Notes under the pieces: model-generated
What the model was told of the DNA's origin: nothing
Database searches by the model: none
The model's input: only the letters and a program-made list of their open reading frames with translations
Assembly: GCA_036377415.1 (NCBI GenBank)
Contig: DASUYK010000065.1
Coordinates: 1-15,502, forward strand
Length of the DNA: 15,502 nucleotides
Direction: 5' to 3'
Source: DASUPK01 sp036377415
Lineage (GTDB): Bacteria > Actinomycetota > Thermoleophilia > Solirubrobacterales > 70-9
Translations under genes and position numbers: made by a program
Shown: positions 1 to 6,118 of the stretch, one piece after another
How positions within the stretch are numbered: the stretch's first letter is position 1
How the letters are laid out: the number at the start of each line of letters is the position of its first letter

Positions 1-360
1 GCCCGGCTCGATTCCGGGGGTCGCGCAGCTCGCCCGTCGGCAGTGGCGGAAGTCGACGGGCATGAGCGGGGCTCCGTCGGGGCCGGCCTCCGGCGAGAGA
101 TCCGGCGCAAGGCTTCTCACCAGCTTGCCGAGCGGGAACCCGTACGCGAGCGCGAGCGGATGTCGCCCGCACGGCACCGGATACCGGGGAGCACAGGCGA
201 TCCGGCGGGCGATCATCTCGCCAAGCTCGCGGTCGGTCCGGCGGGGCGGCGCCGCGATCACGGCGGCGAGCGCGGCGACGATCAGAAGGCCGAGGAGCGC
301 GGCTAGCGCCACGTACTCGACCGAGATCGCGCCGCGCTCGTGACTGGATGGGGCGGACAC
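1..360 (-). CDS. Secreted/membrane-anchored protein with pilin-like N-terminus (partial, 3' end outside window)
   Basis: The reading frame is open from a GTG at 358-360 to the window edge, giving 120 visible residues. The N-terminus is a short polar leader, then HERGAISVEYVALAALL and a hydrophobic helix to about residue 37. A Gly before a hydrophobic stretch with Glu at about +5 is the look of type IV/Tad pilins and TadE-like proteins processed by a prepilin peptidase. The rest is exported-looking and holds several Cys (IACAPRYPVPCG, then FRHCRRASC near the end), which suggests disulfides. The AYG...LVR..AP.L / LPVDFR-C-R--C pattern resembles, from memory, a family of hypothetical proteins in Solirubrobacterales that I cannot name. 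I see no good ribosome site before the GTG, and the frame stays open further upstream, so the start is tentative. It is divergent from the small gene at 449. Function is unknown: surface structure or secreted protein are both possible. Confidence 0.7.
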   Translation of the reverse strand, partial: MSAPSSHERGAISVEYVALAALLGLLIVAALAAVIAAPPRRTDRELGEMIARRIACAPRYPVPCGRHPLALAYGFPLGKLVRSLAPDLSPEAGPDGAPLMPVDFRHCRRASCATPGIEPG

Positions 361-436
361 CGGCGGAGGGTGCGCGTCGGACGGTGTCGGAGGGCGCGCA
401 ACTGTGCCCGATCGCCGGACTTTGAGTGACGCGCTC

Positions 437-442
437 TATGAT
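437..442 (+). promoter_or_regulatory. Candidate -10 box (TATGAT) for a leaderless transcript
   Basis: TATGAT ends 6 nt before the ATG at 449, so transcription would begin at or next to the start codon. This is the usual arrangement for leaderless actinobacterial genes. No convincing -35 hexamer is seen at about 17 bp. A TTGAGT at 422-427 is only 9 bp away, too close to act as one. Confidence 0.4.
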
Positions 443-448
443 CGAGTC

Positions 449-718
449 ATGGAAGGCTTCGGCGGACTGTTCGGCGATCCGGAGGAAATGCGCCGGCGCA
501 TGGAGGAGCTTCAGGAGCAGATGGCGGGGGCCCAGAAGGTCGCCTGGGCCGACAACGCGATCAAGCTGGCGGTCGAGATGACGGTCGCCGCGATCAACGC
601 GCTGGAGCTGAGCGGATCGAGCGACGAGCAGGCGGTGCAGGTGCGCGACGCGATCCGGATCGTCTTCCCCGAAGCGGTGACCCTGGTCCGGGAGGCCCGG
701 GAGGGCCTGCAGGACTGA
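449..718 (+). CDS. Small helical hypothetical protein with coiled-coil N-terminus (89 aa)
   Basis: I do not recognise this family. The 89-residue product begins MEGFGGLFGDPEEMRRRMEELQEQM, where the charged heptad-like segment (about residues 10-27) predicts an amphipathic or coiled-coil helix. Two further helices follow, the last being VRDAIRIVFPEAVTLVREAREGL. There is no signal peptide or membrane segment, so it should be cytoplasmic. I chose the ATG at 449 over an in-frame GTG at 404 because a TATGAT box lies 6 nt upstream of the ATG and would start a leaderless mRNA there; the GTG start would lie upstream of that box. The dehydrogenase gene begins 30 nt downstream on the same strand, so the two may be co-transcribed. 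No specific role can be assigned. Confidence 0.75.
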   Translation: MEGFGGLFGDPEEMRRRMEELQEQMAGAQKVAWADNAIKLAVEMTVAAINALELSGSSDEQAVQVRDAIRIVFPEAVTLVREAREGLQD

Positions 719-748
719 TGCCGCGCGACTCCTAGGGGTGCCGGGGTA

Positions 749-1552
749 GTGGGGCTTCCGGAACCCTCGGTCAGCAGCATCGCCCTGGTCACCGGCGCCT
801 CGGCCGGGATCGGGACCGCGATCGCCAAGGAGCTCGCGTCGCGGGGCCACGCGATTGCGCTCGTCGCCCGCCGGGAGGAGCGGCTCAGGAGCCTGGAGGC
901 GGAGCTGAGCGCCGACCACGGAGTGGTGGCCGAGACGATCGCGTGCGACCTCGCGGAGCCGGACGAGCGGGACCGGCTCGCGGGCGAGCTTCGCGAGCGT
1001 CGCCGGACGGTCGAGCTCCTGGTAAACAACGCCGGCTTCGGTCACCAGGCCGACTTCGCGACCAGCCCGCGCGAGCGGATGGTCGGGATGGTCCGGCTGA
1101 ACGTCGAGGCGGTCGTCGACCTGACCTCCCGGTTCGTCGGAGGGATGGTCGAACGGAGCCGCGGTGCGGTGATCAACGTCGCCTCGACCGGGGCCTTCCA
1201 GCCGCTCCCCGGATCCGCGGTCTACGGCGCGAGCAAAGCGTTCGTCCTCTCCTTCAGCGAGGCGCTGCGGACGGAACTGCGCGGGACAGGCGTCACGGTC
1301 ACCGCCGTCTGTCCCGGCCCGGTGCGAACCGAGTTCACCGAGGCGGCCGGCATCCCCGGGGTCGAGGAGCGAACCCCCGGAGCGTTCTGGATGTCGGCCG
1401 AGGACGTCGCCCGGCACGCGGTCGAGGGGGCGGAGCGGGACCGCCGGGTCGTCGTCCCGGGCGCGATCAACCGCGCGACGGCTCTGGCCGGGCAGCACAG
1501 CCCTCGGGCGGTCGCGCTGCCTCTGATCGGCCGCTTCTGGCGCAACCTCTAG
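749..1552 (+). CDS. Short-chain dehydrogenase/reductase (classical SDR)
   Basis: The 267-aa product is a classical SDR oxidoreductase using NAD(P)(H). The Rossmann cofactor motif TGASAGIG is at residues 15-22, and the NNAG structural motif at 93-96. The catalytic tetrad is complete: N118 (RLNVEA), S146 (INVAS), Y159 and K163 (YGASK). The PG of the post-beta-6 loop is at 189-190 (VCPGPVRTEF). Arg41-Arg42 after beta-2 (LVARREERL) hints at NADP(H) preference. Length fits the family. The overall pattern is closest to the DltE/YqjQ-like group of general SDRs, whose substrates are usually unknown. No signal peptide is present. The GTG start at 749 places the Rossmann strand at the expected distance; the ribosome site is weak. 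The alpha/beta-hydrolase-fold gene starts 4 nt after its stop, so the two almost surely form an operon. The substrate is not deducible. Confidence 0.93.
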   Translation: MGLPEPSVSSIALVTGASAGIGTAIAKELASRGHAIALVARREERLRSLEAELSADHGVVAETIACDLAEPDERDRLAGELRERRRTVELLVNNAGFGHQADFATSPRERMVGMVRLNVEAVVDLTSRFVGGMVERSRGAVINVASTGAFQPLPGSAVYGASKAFVLSFSEALRTELRGTGVTVTAVCPGPVRTEFTEAAGIPGVEERTPGAFWMSAEDVARHAVEGAERDRRVVVPGAINRATALAGQHSPRAVALPLIGRFWRNL

Positions 1553-1556
1553 CGCG

Positions 1557-2345
1557 ATGCCGGTCCTCGCCGCGCGGGGGGTCGAGCTCGCCTGGACCGA
1601 GAGGGGGGAGGGACCACCGGCCCTGCTGGTTCACGAGACCGCGGCCTCGGCCGAGGTGTGGGACGAGGTCGCCGCCGATCTCTCGGCGAGCGCTCGCGCG
1701 ATCGCCTACGACCGCCGGGGCTGGGGGTCCTCGAGCGCGCCTGACGACTACCGGCGTACAACCGTGGAGGAGCAGAGCGAGGACGCCGCCGCCCTGATCG
1801 AGTCCCTGGACGCCGGCCCGGCGGCGCTCTGCGCCGCCGGCGTCGGCGCGGTGATCGCCCTCGACCTGGTCCTTCGCCGCCCAGAGCTCGTCTCGGGCGC
1901 CGTCCTGATCGAGCCGCCTCTGCTCCAGCTGCTTCCGACCGCCACCGAGGCGCTCTCCGACGACCGCCTCCGTCTGGAGACCGTGGTGGGCGAGGGGGGC
2001 AACGTGATCGACCTCTACTTGTCGGGCGGCCTGCCGGCTCTCGGTGCCGGGGTCACCCGGGTCCCGGAGCGGATCGCCGCCCAGGCAAGGGAGCGGCCGT
2101 CGAGCGTGATCGCGGAGCTCGGCCTGCCGGCGGGCTGGCGGATGCCGCTGCCCCGGCTCGCGGGCGCCGAGCGCCCATCGCTGATCGTCGTCTCCCAGTC
2201 GACCCCGCCGCTGCTCCGCGCCGCGGCCGAGGCGCTCGCGGGTCGGCTCGCGGAGAGCTCGCTCAGGGAGGTCGACTCGGGCCGGCAGGCGCCGCACGTG
2301 GGCGCCCCGGCGATGATCGCCGCGCTCGTGACGGACCAGCTCTAG
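1557..2345 (+). CDS. Alpha/beta-hydrolase-fold protein lacking the catalytic nucleophile
   Basis: This 262-aa protein follows the alpha/beta-hydrolase layout: an N-terminal beta pair, the LLVHETAASAEVW strand and loop (family form HGxxxxxxxW), AYDRRGWGSS at 50-59, a nucleophile-elbow strand near 90, and a C-terminal His at 247 (RQAPHVGAP). The elbow, normally G-x-S-x-G as in GHSMGG, reads A-A-G-V-G at 93-97, so the nucleophile Ser is replaced by Gly95. The acid normally found after beta-6 or beta-7 (VVGxxD) is also not obvious in LIVVSQSTPPLL (209-220). The expected oxyanion HG is HE. The remaining fold looks intact with no frameshift, which argues for a maintained non-hydrolytic protein over a pseudogene. 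It may bind a ligand or regulate the partner SDR encoded 4 nt upstream, but that is inference. Its stop is 1 nt from the convergent gene at 2347. Confidence 0.85.
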   Translation: MPVLAARGVELAWTERGEGPPALLVHETAASAEVWDEVAADLSASARAIAYDRRGWGSSSAPDDYRRTTVEEQSEDAAALIESLDAGPAALCAAGVGAVIALDLVLRRPELVSGAVLIEPPLLQLLPTATEALSDDRLRLETVVGEGGNVIDLYLSGGLPALGAGVTRVPERIAAQARERPSSVIAELGLPAGWRMPLPRLAGAERPSLIVVSQSTPPLLRAAAEALAGRLAESSLREVDSGRQAPHVGAPAMIAALVTDQL

Positions 2346-2346
2346 A

Positions 2347-3036
2347 TCAGCCCGGCTGGTCCGGGTCCGGCAGCGGCTCCGCCTGGAGCTCGATCACGCC
2401 GCCCCGCCGCGCGACCACGGCCGCGCTCTCGAGGAGGACGGCGAGGATCGCCGTCGGGACCGCGGCGAGCACGGTTACCGCCGCGTCGATCCAAAACGCG
2501 GCGAGCCCGCGGCCGCTCCCCGGACGAAGCCGGCCAGAGACCGCCCCGGAGGCGAAGTCCCGATGAAAGGTGAGGAGGTTGAGCAGCGTCTGCCACATCG
2601 AGGCCATCCCGGGCCGGATCAGGTGCCGGATCCGCCGCAGCCCCAGTCCCCGGCGGGCGAGCAGGATCGCAGCGGCCCGCGGGGTGGGCTTGATCCCGCG
2701 GCCCTCCGGAGCGAGCGCCGCCCAGTTCTCGGCGCCGAGCCAGGCTTGGAGGCTGGCGGCATTCTGGACCCGAACCGCGATCCGCTCGCCGCGACGGACC
2801 CCGTCCGAGAGCAGCTCTTCGACCGCCTCATCGGGGGAGGGGACCGCGTCGCGCGCGACGGCGAGCCCGCAGTTCTCGCAGCGATCGATCAGCTCGTCCT
2901 CCCGGGGCCCGAACCCGGAAGTCTCGAGCCAGACGAACAGCGGCTCCCCGCAGGCCGGGCAGCGCGCCGTTCCGGACGCGGCGCCCTCCTCGAGGCTCAC
3001 CGCCCGTCCCCGCCGGGTTCCCAGACCGATCGCCAT
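2347..3036 (-). CDS. Hypothetical zinc-ribbon protein with C-terminal membrane segment (229 aa)
   Basis: No named family is recognised. The N-terminal part has two CxxC knuckles, C26-P-A-C29 and C53-E-N-C56, separated by FVWLETSG...DELIDRCENCG, consistent with one four-Cys zinc ribbon. A middle section (about 85-160) holds NAASLQAWLGAENWAAL and MASMWQTLLNLLTFHRDFA; the latter resembles C-terminal pieces found near some methyltransferase-like proteins, but no SAM-binding motif is present. A probable membrane helix lies at about 184-205 (DAAVTVLAAVPTAILAVLLE), followed by a short acidic, proline-rich tail. The ATG at 3034-3036 is preceded by AGGGGAGG, a strong ribosome site, although only 2 nt away. 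It starts 8 nt after the stop of the saccharopine-dehydrogenase-like gene, so the two are likely co-transcribed. A much longer upstream reading in this frame only shadows that gene. Confidence 0.8.
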   Translation of the reverse strand: MAIGLGTRRGRAVSLEEGAASGTARCPACGEPLFVWLETSGFGPREDELIDRCENCGLAVARDAVPSPDEAVEELLSDGVRRGERIAVRVQNAASLQAWLGAENWAALAPEGRGIKPTPRAAAILLARRGLGLRRIRHLIRPGMASMWQTLLNLLTFHRDFASGAVSGRLRPGSGRGLAAFWIDAAVTVLAAVPTAILAVLLESAAVVARRGGVIELQAEPLPDPDQPG

Positions 3037-3044
3037 CGCCTCCC

Positions 3045-4184
3045 CTAGGTCTCGACCGGCTCGGGAACGTCCGTCTCCGCGAGGTGCCAGCGGACCTCGA
3101 AGCGGTCGAGCGCCTCGAGGAAGTGCTTCGGCTCGAACGCCTGTGACGGAGCCAGGGCCCCCATCTGATCGAACCCCGAACCCGCCGCCAGGATCGCTCC
3201 GCGGCAGGCGGCGGCGGCGGTGAGCCCGTAGACGTCCCCTCCGCTGATCACGCCCCTGCGCACGCGTGGGCCGCGCTTCGCCTCGCAGACGATCATCCAG
3301 CGCATCGCCCCCCGCTGCTCGGGACTGGGCCCCTCCGGCAGCCGGGACACGAACGCTCTCGCGGCGACCTTCAGTGGAGTGCGCAGCGCAAGCGAGGCCG
3401 GGCCCACGGTCGCGGCGAAGAGCGGGCCGAGGCGCTCGCTCGAGAAGGCGGCGGCGTTCATCGTGGTTGTCACGTTGCGGGTGGGGACGTGGCGCGGAAC
3501 CGTGATCTGCTCGCCCGCCGGGTAGCGGATCATCCGCTGGCGGCCGAATGGGGCGGGGAACTCGAAGCTGCCGCGGTCGAAGCCCCCGGACGCCTTCCGC
3601 CACTCCATGTTCCGCCACTCGACCGATGCGCCGCCGAGGATCTCGAGAGTGGTGCGGGCCGTGCCCTGACTCGGGGTGAAGTCACGCCACGCGTATGCGA
3701 GGGAGACCTCGTCGAGCTCGCCCATCCCCTCGGCCGTGAGCGAGGTGATCATGTCGCCGGGCACGTAGTCGAAGCCCATCGCCGGGATCACCGCAACCTC
3801 GGCCTCGGCGGCTCCCGGTCCATAGCGCTCGAAGACCATCTTCATGTAAGGCTGCTCCCCGGTTGTGTCGAGGTAGTGCGTCGAGGTCTCGACCGCAGCT
3901 CGGAGGACCGGCTCTCCGTAGCGGACGAAGGGGCCGGCGCAATCGATCACGACGGCGCAGTCGGAGAGGAGCTCCCGGAGCGCGACGGGATCGTCGATCG
4001 TCGCGGGTCGGACCGGGACGTCGAGGCGGAGCTCGTCGCAGAGGTCGTCGAGCTTCGCCCGGCTCCGGCCCGATATGAGGAAGTCGGCATCGGCCTCGGC
4101 CAGCTCGGCGACGACCAGCCGGCCGGTGTAGCCCGTCGCCCCGTAGACGGCGATCGGGCCGGTCTGTCGGGAGAGAAGCGGCAT
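3045..4184 (-). CDS. Saccharopine dehydrogenase-like NAD(P)-binding protein (trans-acting enoyl reductase type)
   Basis: The 379-aa product belongs to the saccharopine-dehydrogenase NADP-binding superfamily, in the branch often annotated as trans-acting enoyl reductase. Visible are the Rossmann GATGYTG at 15-21, SGRSRAKL at 38-45, and the family block VVIDCAGPFVRYGEPVL followed by STHYLDTTGEQ (about 78-111). Further on are PAMGFDYVPGD and a C-terminal GGDVYGLTAAAA with ALAPSQAF. These support dinucleotide binding; the substrate is unknown, and related proteins act on lipids or polyketides. It is more likely cytosolic or membrane-peripheral than secreted. I prefer the ATG at 4182-4184 to an in-frame TTG at 4193, because a TATCTT box ends 7 nt before the ATG and would produce a leaderless message. 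The TTG would overlap that box. It is divergent from the CBS gene. Confidence 0.9.
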   Translation of the reverse strand: MPLLSRQTGPIAVYGATGYTGRLVVAELAEADADFLISGRSRAKLDDLCDELRLDVPVRPATIDDPVALRELLSDCAVVIDCAGPFVRYGEPVLRAAVETSTHYLDTTGEQPYMKMVFERYGPGAAEAEVAVIPAMGFDYVPGDMITSLTAEGMGELDEVSLAYAWRDFTPSQGTARTTLEILGGASVEWRNMEWRKASGGFDRGSFEFPAPFGRQRMIRYPAGEQITVPRHVPTRNVTTTMNAAAFSSERLGPLFAATVGPASLALRTPLKVAARAFVSRLPEGPSPEQRGAMRWMIVCEAKRGPRVRRGVISGGDVYGLTAAAACRGAILAAGSGFDQMGALAPSQAFEPKHFLEALDRFEVRWHLAETDVPEPVET

Positions 4185-4191
4185 CGCGGCC

Positions 4192-4201
4192 AAGATACAG
4201 T
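4192..4201. promoter_or_regulatory. Overlapping divergent -10 boxes (TATCTT on minus, TACAGT on plus)
   Basis: The 23-bp gap between two divergent ATGs holds TACAGT on the plus strand (4196-4201, 6 nt before the ATG at 4208). It also holds TATCTT on the minus strand (4197 down to 4192, 7 nt before the ATG at 4184). Both fit TANNNT and share the TA at 4196-4197. Each would set its start site at, or about one base from, the respective start codon. No -35 hexamers are obvious on either side. Function is inferred from spacing alone. Confidence 0.5.
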
Positions 4202-4207
4202 CCTCGC

Positions 4208-4654
4208 ATGCAGCTCCGCGAGATCATGACCGCGGGGGTCGTCACGGCTGGTGAGGGGGACCAGGTTCTCCAGGTGGCTCGTCTGATGCGCGATCGAGGT
4301 GTGGGCTCGGTCGTGATCTGCGACCCGGGGGGTGCGCCGACCGCGATGATCACCGACCGCGACGTCGCGATCCGCGTGGCCGCGGACGATCGAGCGATGA
4401 GCGAGCCGGCCGGCTCGCACGCCTCCCGCCCACTGATCACCGGCGAGCCTGAGATGGAGCTCGAAGAGGCGGCCGCGTTGATGGTCACTCACAAGATCCG
4501 CCGCCTGCCCGTGATCGACGGTGGACAGCTCACCGGGATCGTCAGCCTCGACGACATCGCCGTCCGTACCGGCAACCTTGAGGTTGCGCAACGGATGACA
4601 GCGGACGTGATCGAAGGAGCCCTCCCGGACTTCTACTTTCACGAGCGCGGCTGA
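4208..4654 (+). CDS. Tandem CBS-domain protein
   Basis: This 148-aa protein consists of one CBS pair (Bateman module) and nothing else. CBS1 spans about residues 5-60 (IMTAGVVTAGEGDQV, LMRDRGVGSVVICD, AMITDRDVAIRV). CBS2 spans about 75-128 (LEEAAALMVTHKIRRLPVID, LTGIVSLDDIAVR). The TDRD and SLDD signatures are those of nucleotide-binding CBS modules, which sense AMP/ATP or related ligands. The first strand of CBS2 is eroded: the usual VMT..P.TV is replaced by SHASRPLITGEPEM. The tail ends ALPDFYFHERG. It is cytosolic. The start has a TACAGT box 6 nt upstream and therefore looks leaderless. A membrane-protein gene starts 15 nt downstream, so the CBS module could regulate or accompany that protein. 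That link is context only. Confidence 0.9.
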   Translation: MQLREIMTAGVVTAGEGDQVLQVARLMRDRGVGSVVICDPGGAPTAMITDRDVAIRVAADDRAMSEPAGSHASRPLITGEPEMELEEAAALMVTHKIRRLPVIDGGQLTGIVSLDDIAVRTGNLEVAQRMTADVIEGALPDFYFHERG

Positions 4655-4669
4655 AAGACTGCCCGATTC

Positions 4670-5749
4670 GTGAACTCTCTGCCAAGCAAGCAGGAGCTGC
4701 TCGCATTCCAATCTCGTTGGATGAGGCCTGCCGGGATCCTCGCGATCCTCGGGTCGCTGCTGTTTGCGGTGGGCGTTGTCGTTCAGCAGGCGGGACTGGA
4801 TGCCACCGACAACGACTACGAGCAGCTCCAGCAGTTCCACGATCACGGCACGAAGCTGGTCGCGGGCCAGGCGATCCAGGGGTTCGGCTTCGCGCTCTTC
4901 ACCTTCCCGATCTACGTGCTCTTCCGGGCGGCCGCCGGTCGCACCGAGCGGATGCGGAGGACCCTGATGCCGCTCGCCCTGCTCGGGCCCGGGCTCTTCT
5001 TCGTCGGCGCGCTGGTGGCTTCGCTCGGCCTCAAGGAGGCCGCCGACCAGTTCGTCGAGGAGCGGCCGGCGATCGAGCGGCAGGCGCGTCAGGAGGCCAC
5101 CGCAGAGGCCGAGAACCAGTCGGGCGAGCCGAGCCAGGGCAAGGAGAAGGCCGCCACCGGCCGGCAGACCCCCACCACCGGAGCGGCGACGGGGCAGACC
5201 ACGACCGGGACCGCGACGACCGAGGCCCAGGAGGGAGGAAGCGCCGACGATAGGGTCGAGGACGCCCTCGAGGACAGGGCGGAGGACATCGCCGGCGAGT
5301 CCTCCGGGGTGCAGATCGGATCCGGGCTGAGGCTGACGGCGACGCTCGCGCTCGTCTTCGGGCTCATCTACACCGCGCTCTGGGCGATGCGGACCGGCCT
5401 GCTGGGCCGCTTCTGGGCGACCCTCGGGATGGCGCTGGGAGTGTCGCTAATCCTCGTCGGATTGTTCGGGCTGATGGGCCTGGTCATCTGGTTCGCCGCG
5501 ATCGGCCTGCAGCTCGCCGGCTGGTGGCCGGGGCCCCGGCCACCAGCCTGGGATGCCGGAGAGGCGATTCCCTGGCCGAGGCCCGGCGAGGACCTCGGCC
5601 CGCCGGGCGGGCCCTCGGGCGGGTCCGGCGGCACGGTCGAGGGCAGCGGCCGAGAGGTCTCCGAGCCGCCCCTTTCTGAGAGCGCCCCGGACCAGCCGAC
5701 CGGCGAGAGGCAGGGCCAGCAAAGAAAGAAGCGCAAGCGCCGGGGCTAA
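4670..5749 (+). CDS. Multi-TM membrane protein with large hydrophilic insert (unknown function)
   Basis: The family is not recognised. Of 359 residues, about six hydrophobic helices are visible: roughly 20-40, 64-86, 98-120, 218-240, 247-265 and 266-285. Between TM3 and TM4 lies a loop of about 95 residues. It is rich in Glu, Ala, Gln and Thr, with a Thr/Gly-rich low-complexity stretch (TPTTGAATGQTTTGTATTEA, 167-186) and an acidic DRVEDALEDRAEDIAGE segment. The C-terminal 75 residues are Pro/Gly/Ser-rich and end in a very basic RKKRKRRG. A short DNDYEQLQQFHDHGTKL between TM1 and TM2 probably faces the same side as the large loop. The start is GTG at 4670, 15 nt after the CBS stop, with no good ribosome site, implying coupling to the CBS gene. 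The last 4 nt overlap the convergent glyoxalase gene. Confidence 0.82.
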   Translation: MNSLPSKQELLAFQSRWMRPAGILAILGSLLFAVGVVVQQAGLDATDNDYEQLQQFHDHGTKLVAGQAIQGFGFALFTFPIYVLFRAAAGRTERMRRTLMPLALLGPGLFFVGALVASLGLKEAADQFVEERPAIERQARQEATAEAENQSGEPSQGKEKAATGRQTPTTGAATGQTTTGTATTEAQEGGSADDRVEDALEDRAEDIAGESSGVQIGSGLRLTATLALVFGLIYTALWAMRTGLLGRFWATLGMALGVSLILVGLFGLMGLVIWFAAIGLQLAGWWPGPRPPAWDAGEAIPWPRPGEDLGPPGGPSGGSGGTVEGSGREVSEPPLSESAPDQPTGERQGQQRKKRKRRG

Positions 5750-6096
5750 CCCGGCGGCGCCGCCATCAGCTCCACCCGGTGCCCACCCGGGGCGATCGCG
5801 AACGCGCGGTCGGCGCCCCAGAGCTGCATCGTGTCCTCGACCTGAAAGCCCGCGTCGCGCAGGCGCTCCTTCGCCTCGGCATGGTCCGGGGAGACGACGG
5901 CGGCGTGGCCGAGGACCGGCGCGGTGTGCCCCTCCGTGAGGATCAGGTGGATCTGGGTCCCCTCGCGCTCCACCCAGCGCACCGAGTCGCCGAGGGCCGC
6001 GGGTGCCTCGACCTCCTCGAAACCGAGCAGCCGCCAGAACTCGACCGACCGCTCGGCGTCCTCGGGAGGTACCTCGAGCGAGACGTGATGGAGCAT
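5746..6096 (-). CDS. VOC/glyoxalase superfamily protein
   Basis: The 116-aa product is a single vicinal-oxygen-chelate unit made of two beta-alpha-beta-beta-beta modules. Module one starts LHHVSLEVP and includes SVEFWRLLGFEEVE; module two starts LGHAAVVSPD and ends GGHRVELMA. Candidate metal ligands are H4, H50 (TQIHL), H64 and E109, at the positions where glyoxalase-type enzymes bind their metal, so it may be an active dimeric enzyme. The substrate could be a methylglyoxal adduct, an aromatic diol or a drug; nothing here decides. The TAG stop overlaps the TAA of the convergent membrane-protein gene by 4 nt. It begins 22 nt after the cupredoxin stop and is probably the last gene of that minus-strand run. 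No clear ribosome site precedes the ATG. Confidence 0.88.
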   Translation of the reverse strand: MLHHVSLEVPPEDAERSVEFWRLLGFEEVEAPAALGDSVRWVEREGTQIHLILTEGHTAPVLGHAAVVSPDHAEAKERLRDAGFQVEDTMQLWGADRAFAIAPGGHRVELMAAPPG

Positions 6097-6118
6097 GAAC
6101 GAGGGGTGAGCGGCCCGG

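Noticed and set aside
404..448. An earlier GTG start for the small coiled-coil gene.
   Set aside because: The candidate -10 box at 437-442 lies downstream of this GTG, and the ATG at 449 gives a compact helical protein. Not excluded outright.
3037..3618. An in-frame upstream extension of the zinc-ribbon gene.
   Set aside because: It overlaps the saccharopine-dehydrogenase-like gene, is Arg-rich and lacks structure; the ATG at 3036 has a strong AGGGGAGG site.
5167..5226. A Thr/Gly-rich repeat-like stretch, considered as a tandem DNA repeat.
   Set aside because: The codons vary and no exact unit recurs; it is low-complexity protein sequence inside the membrane-protein loop.
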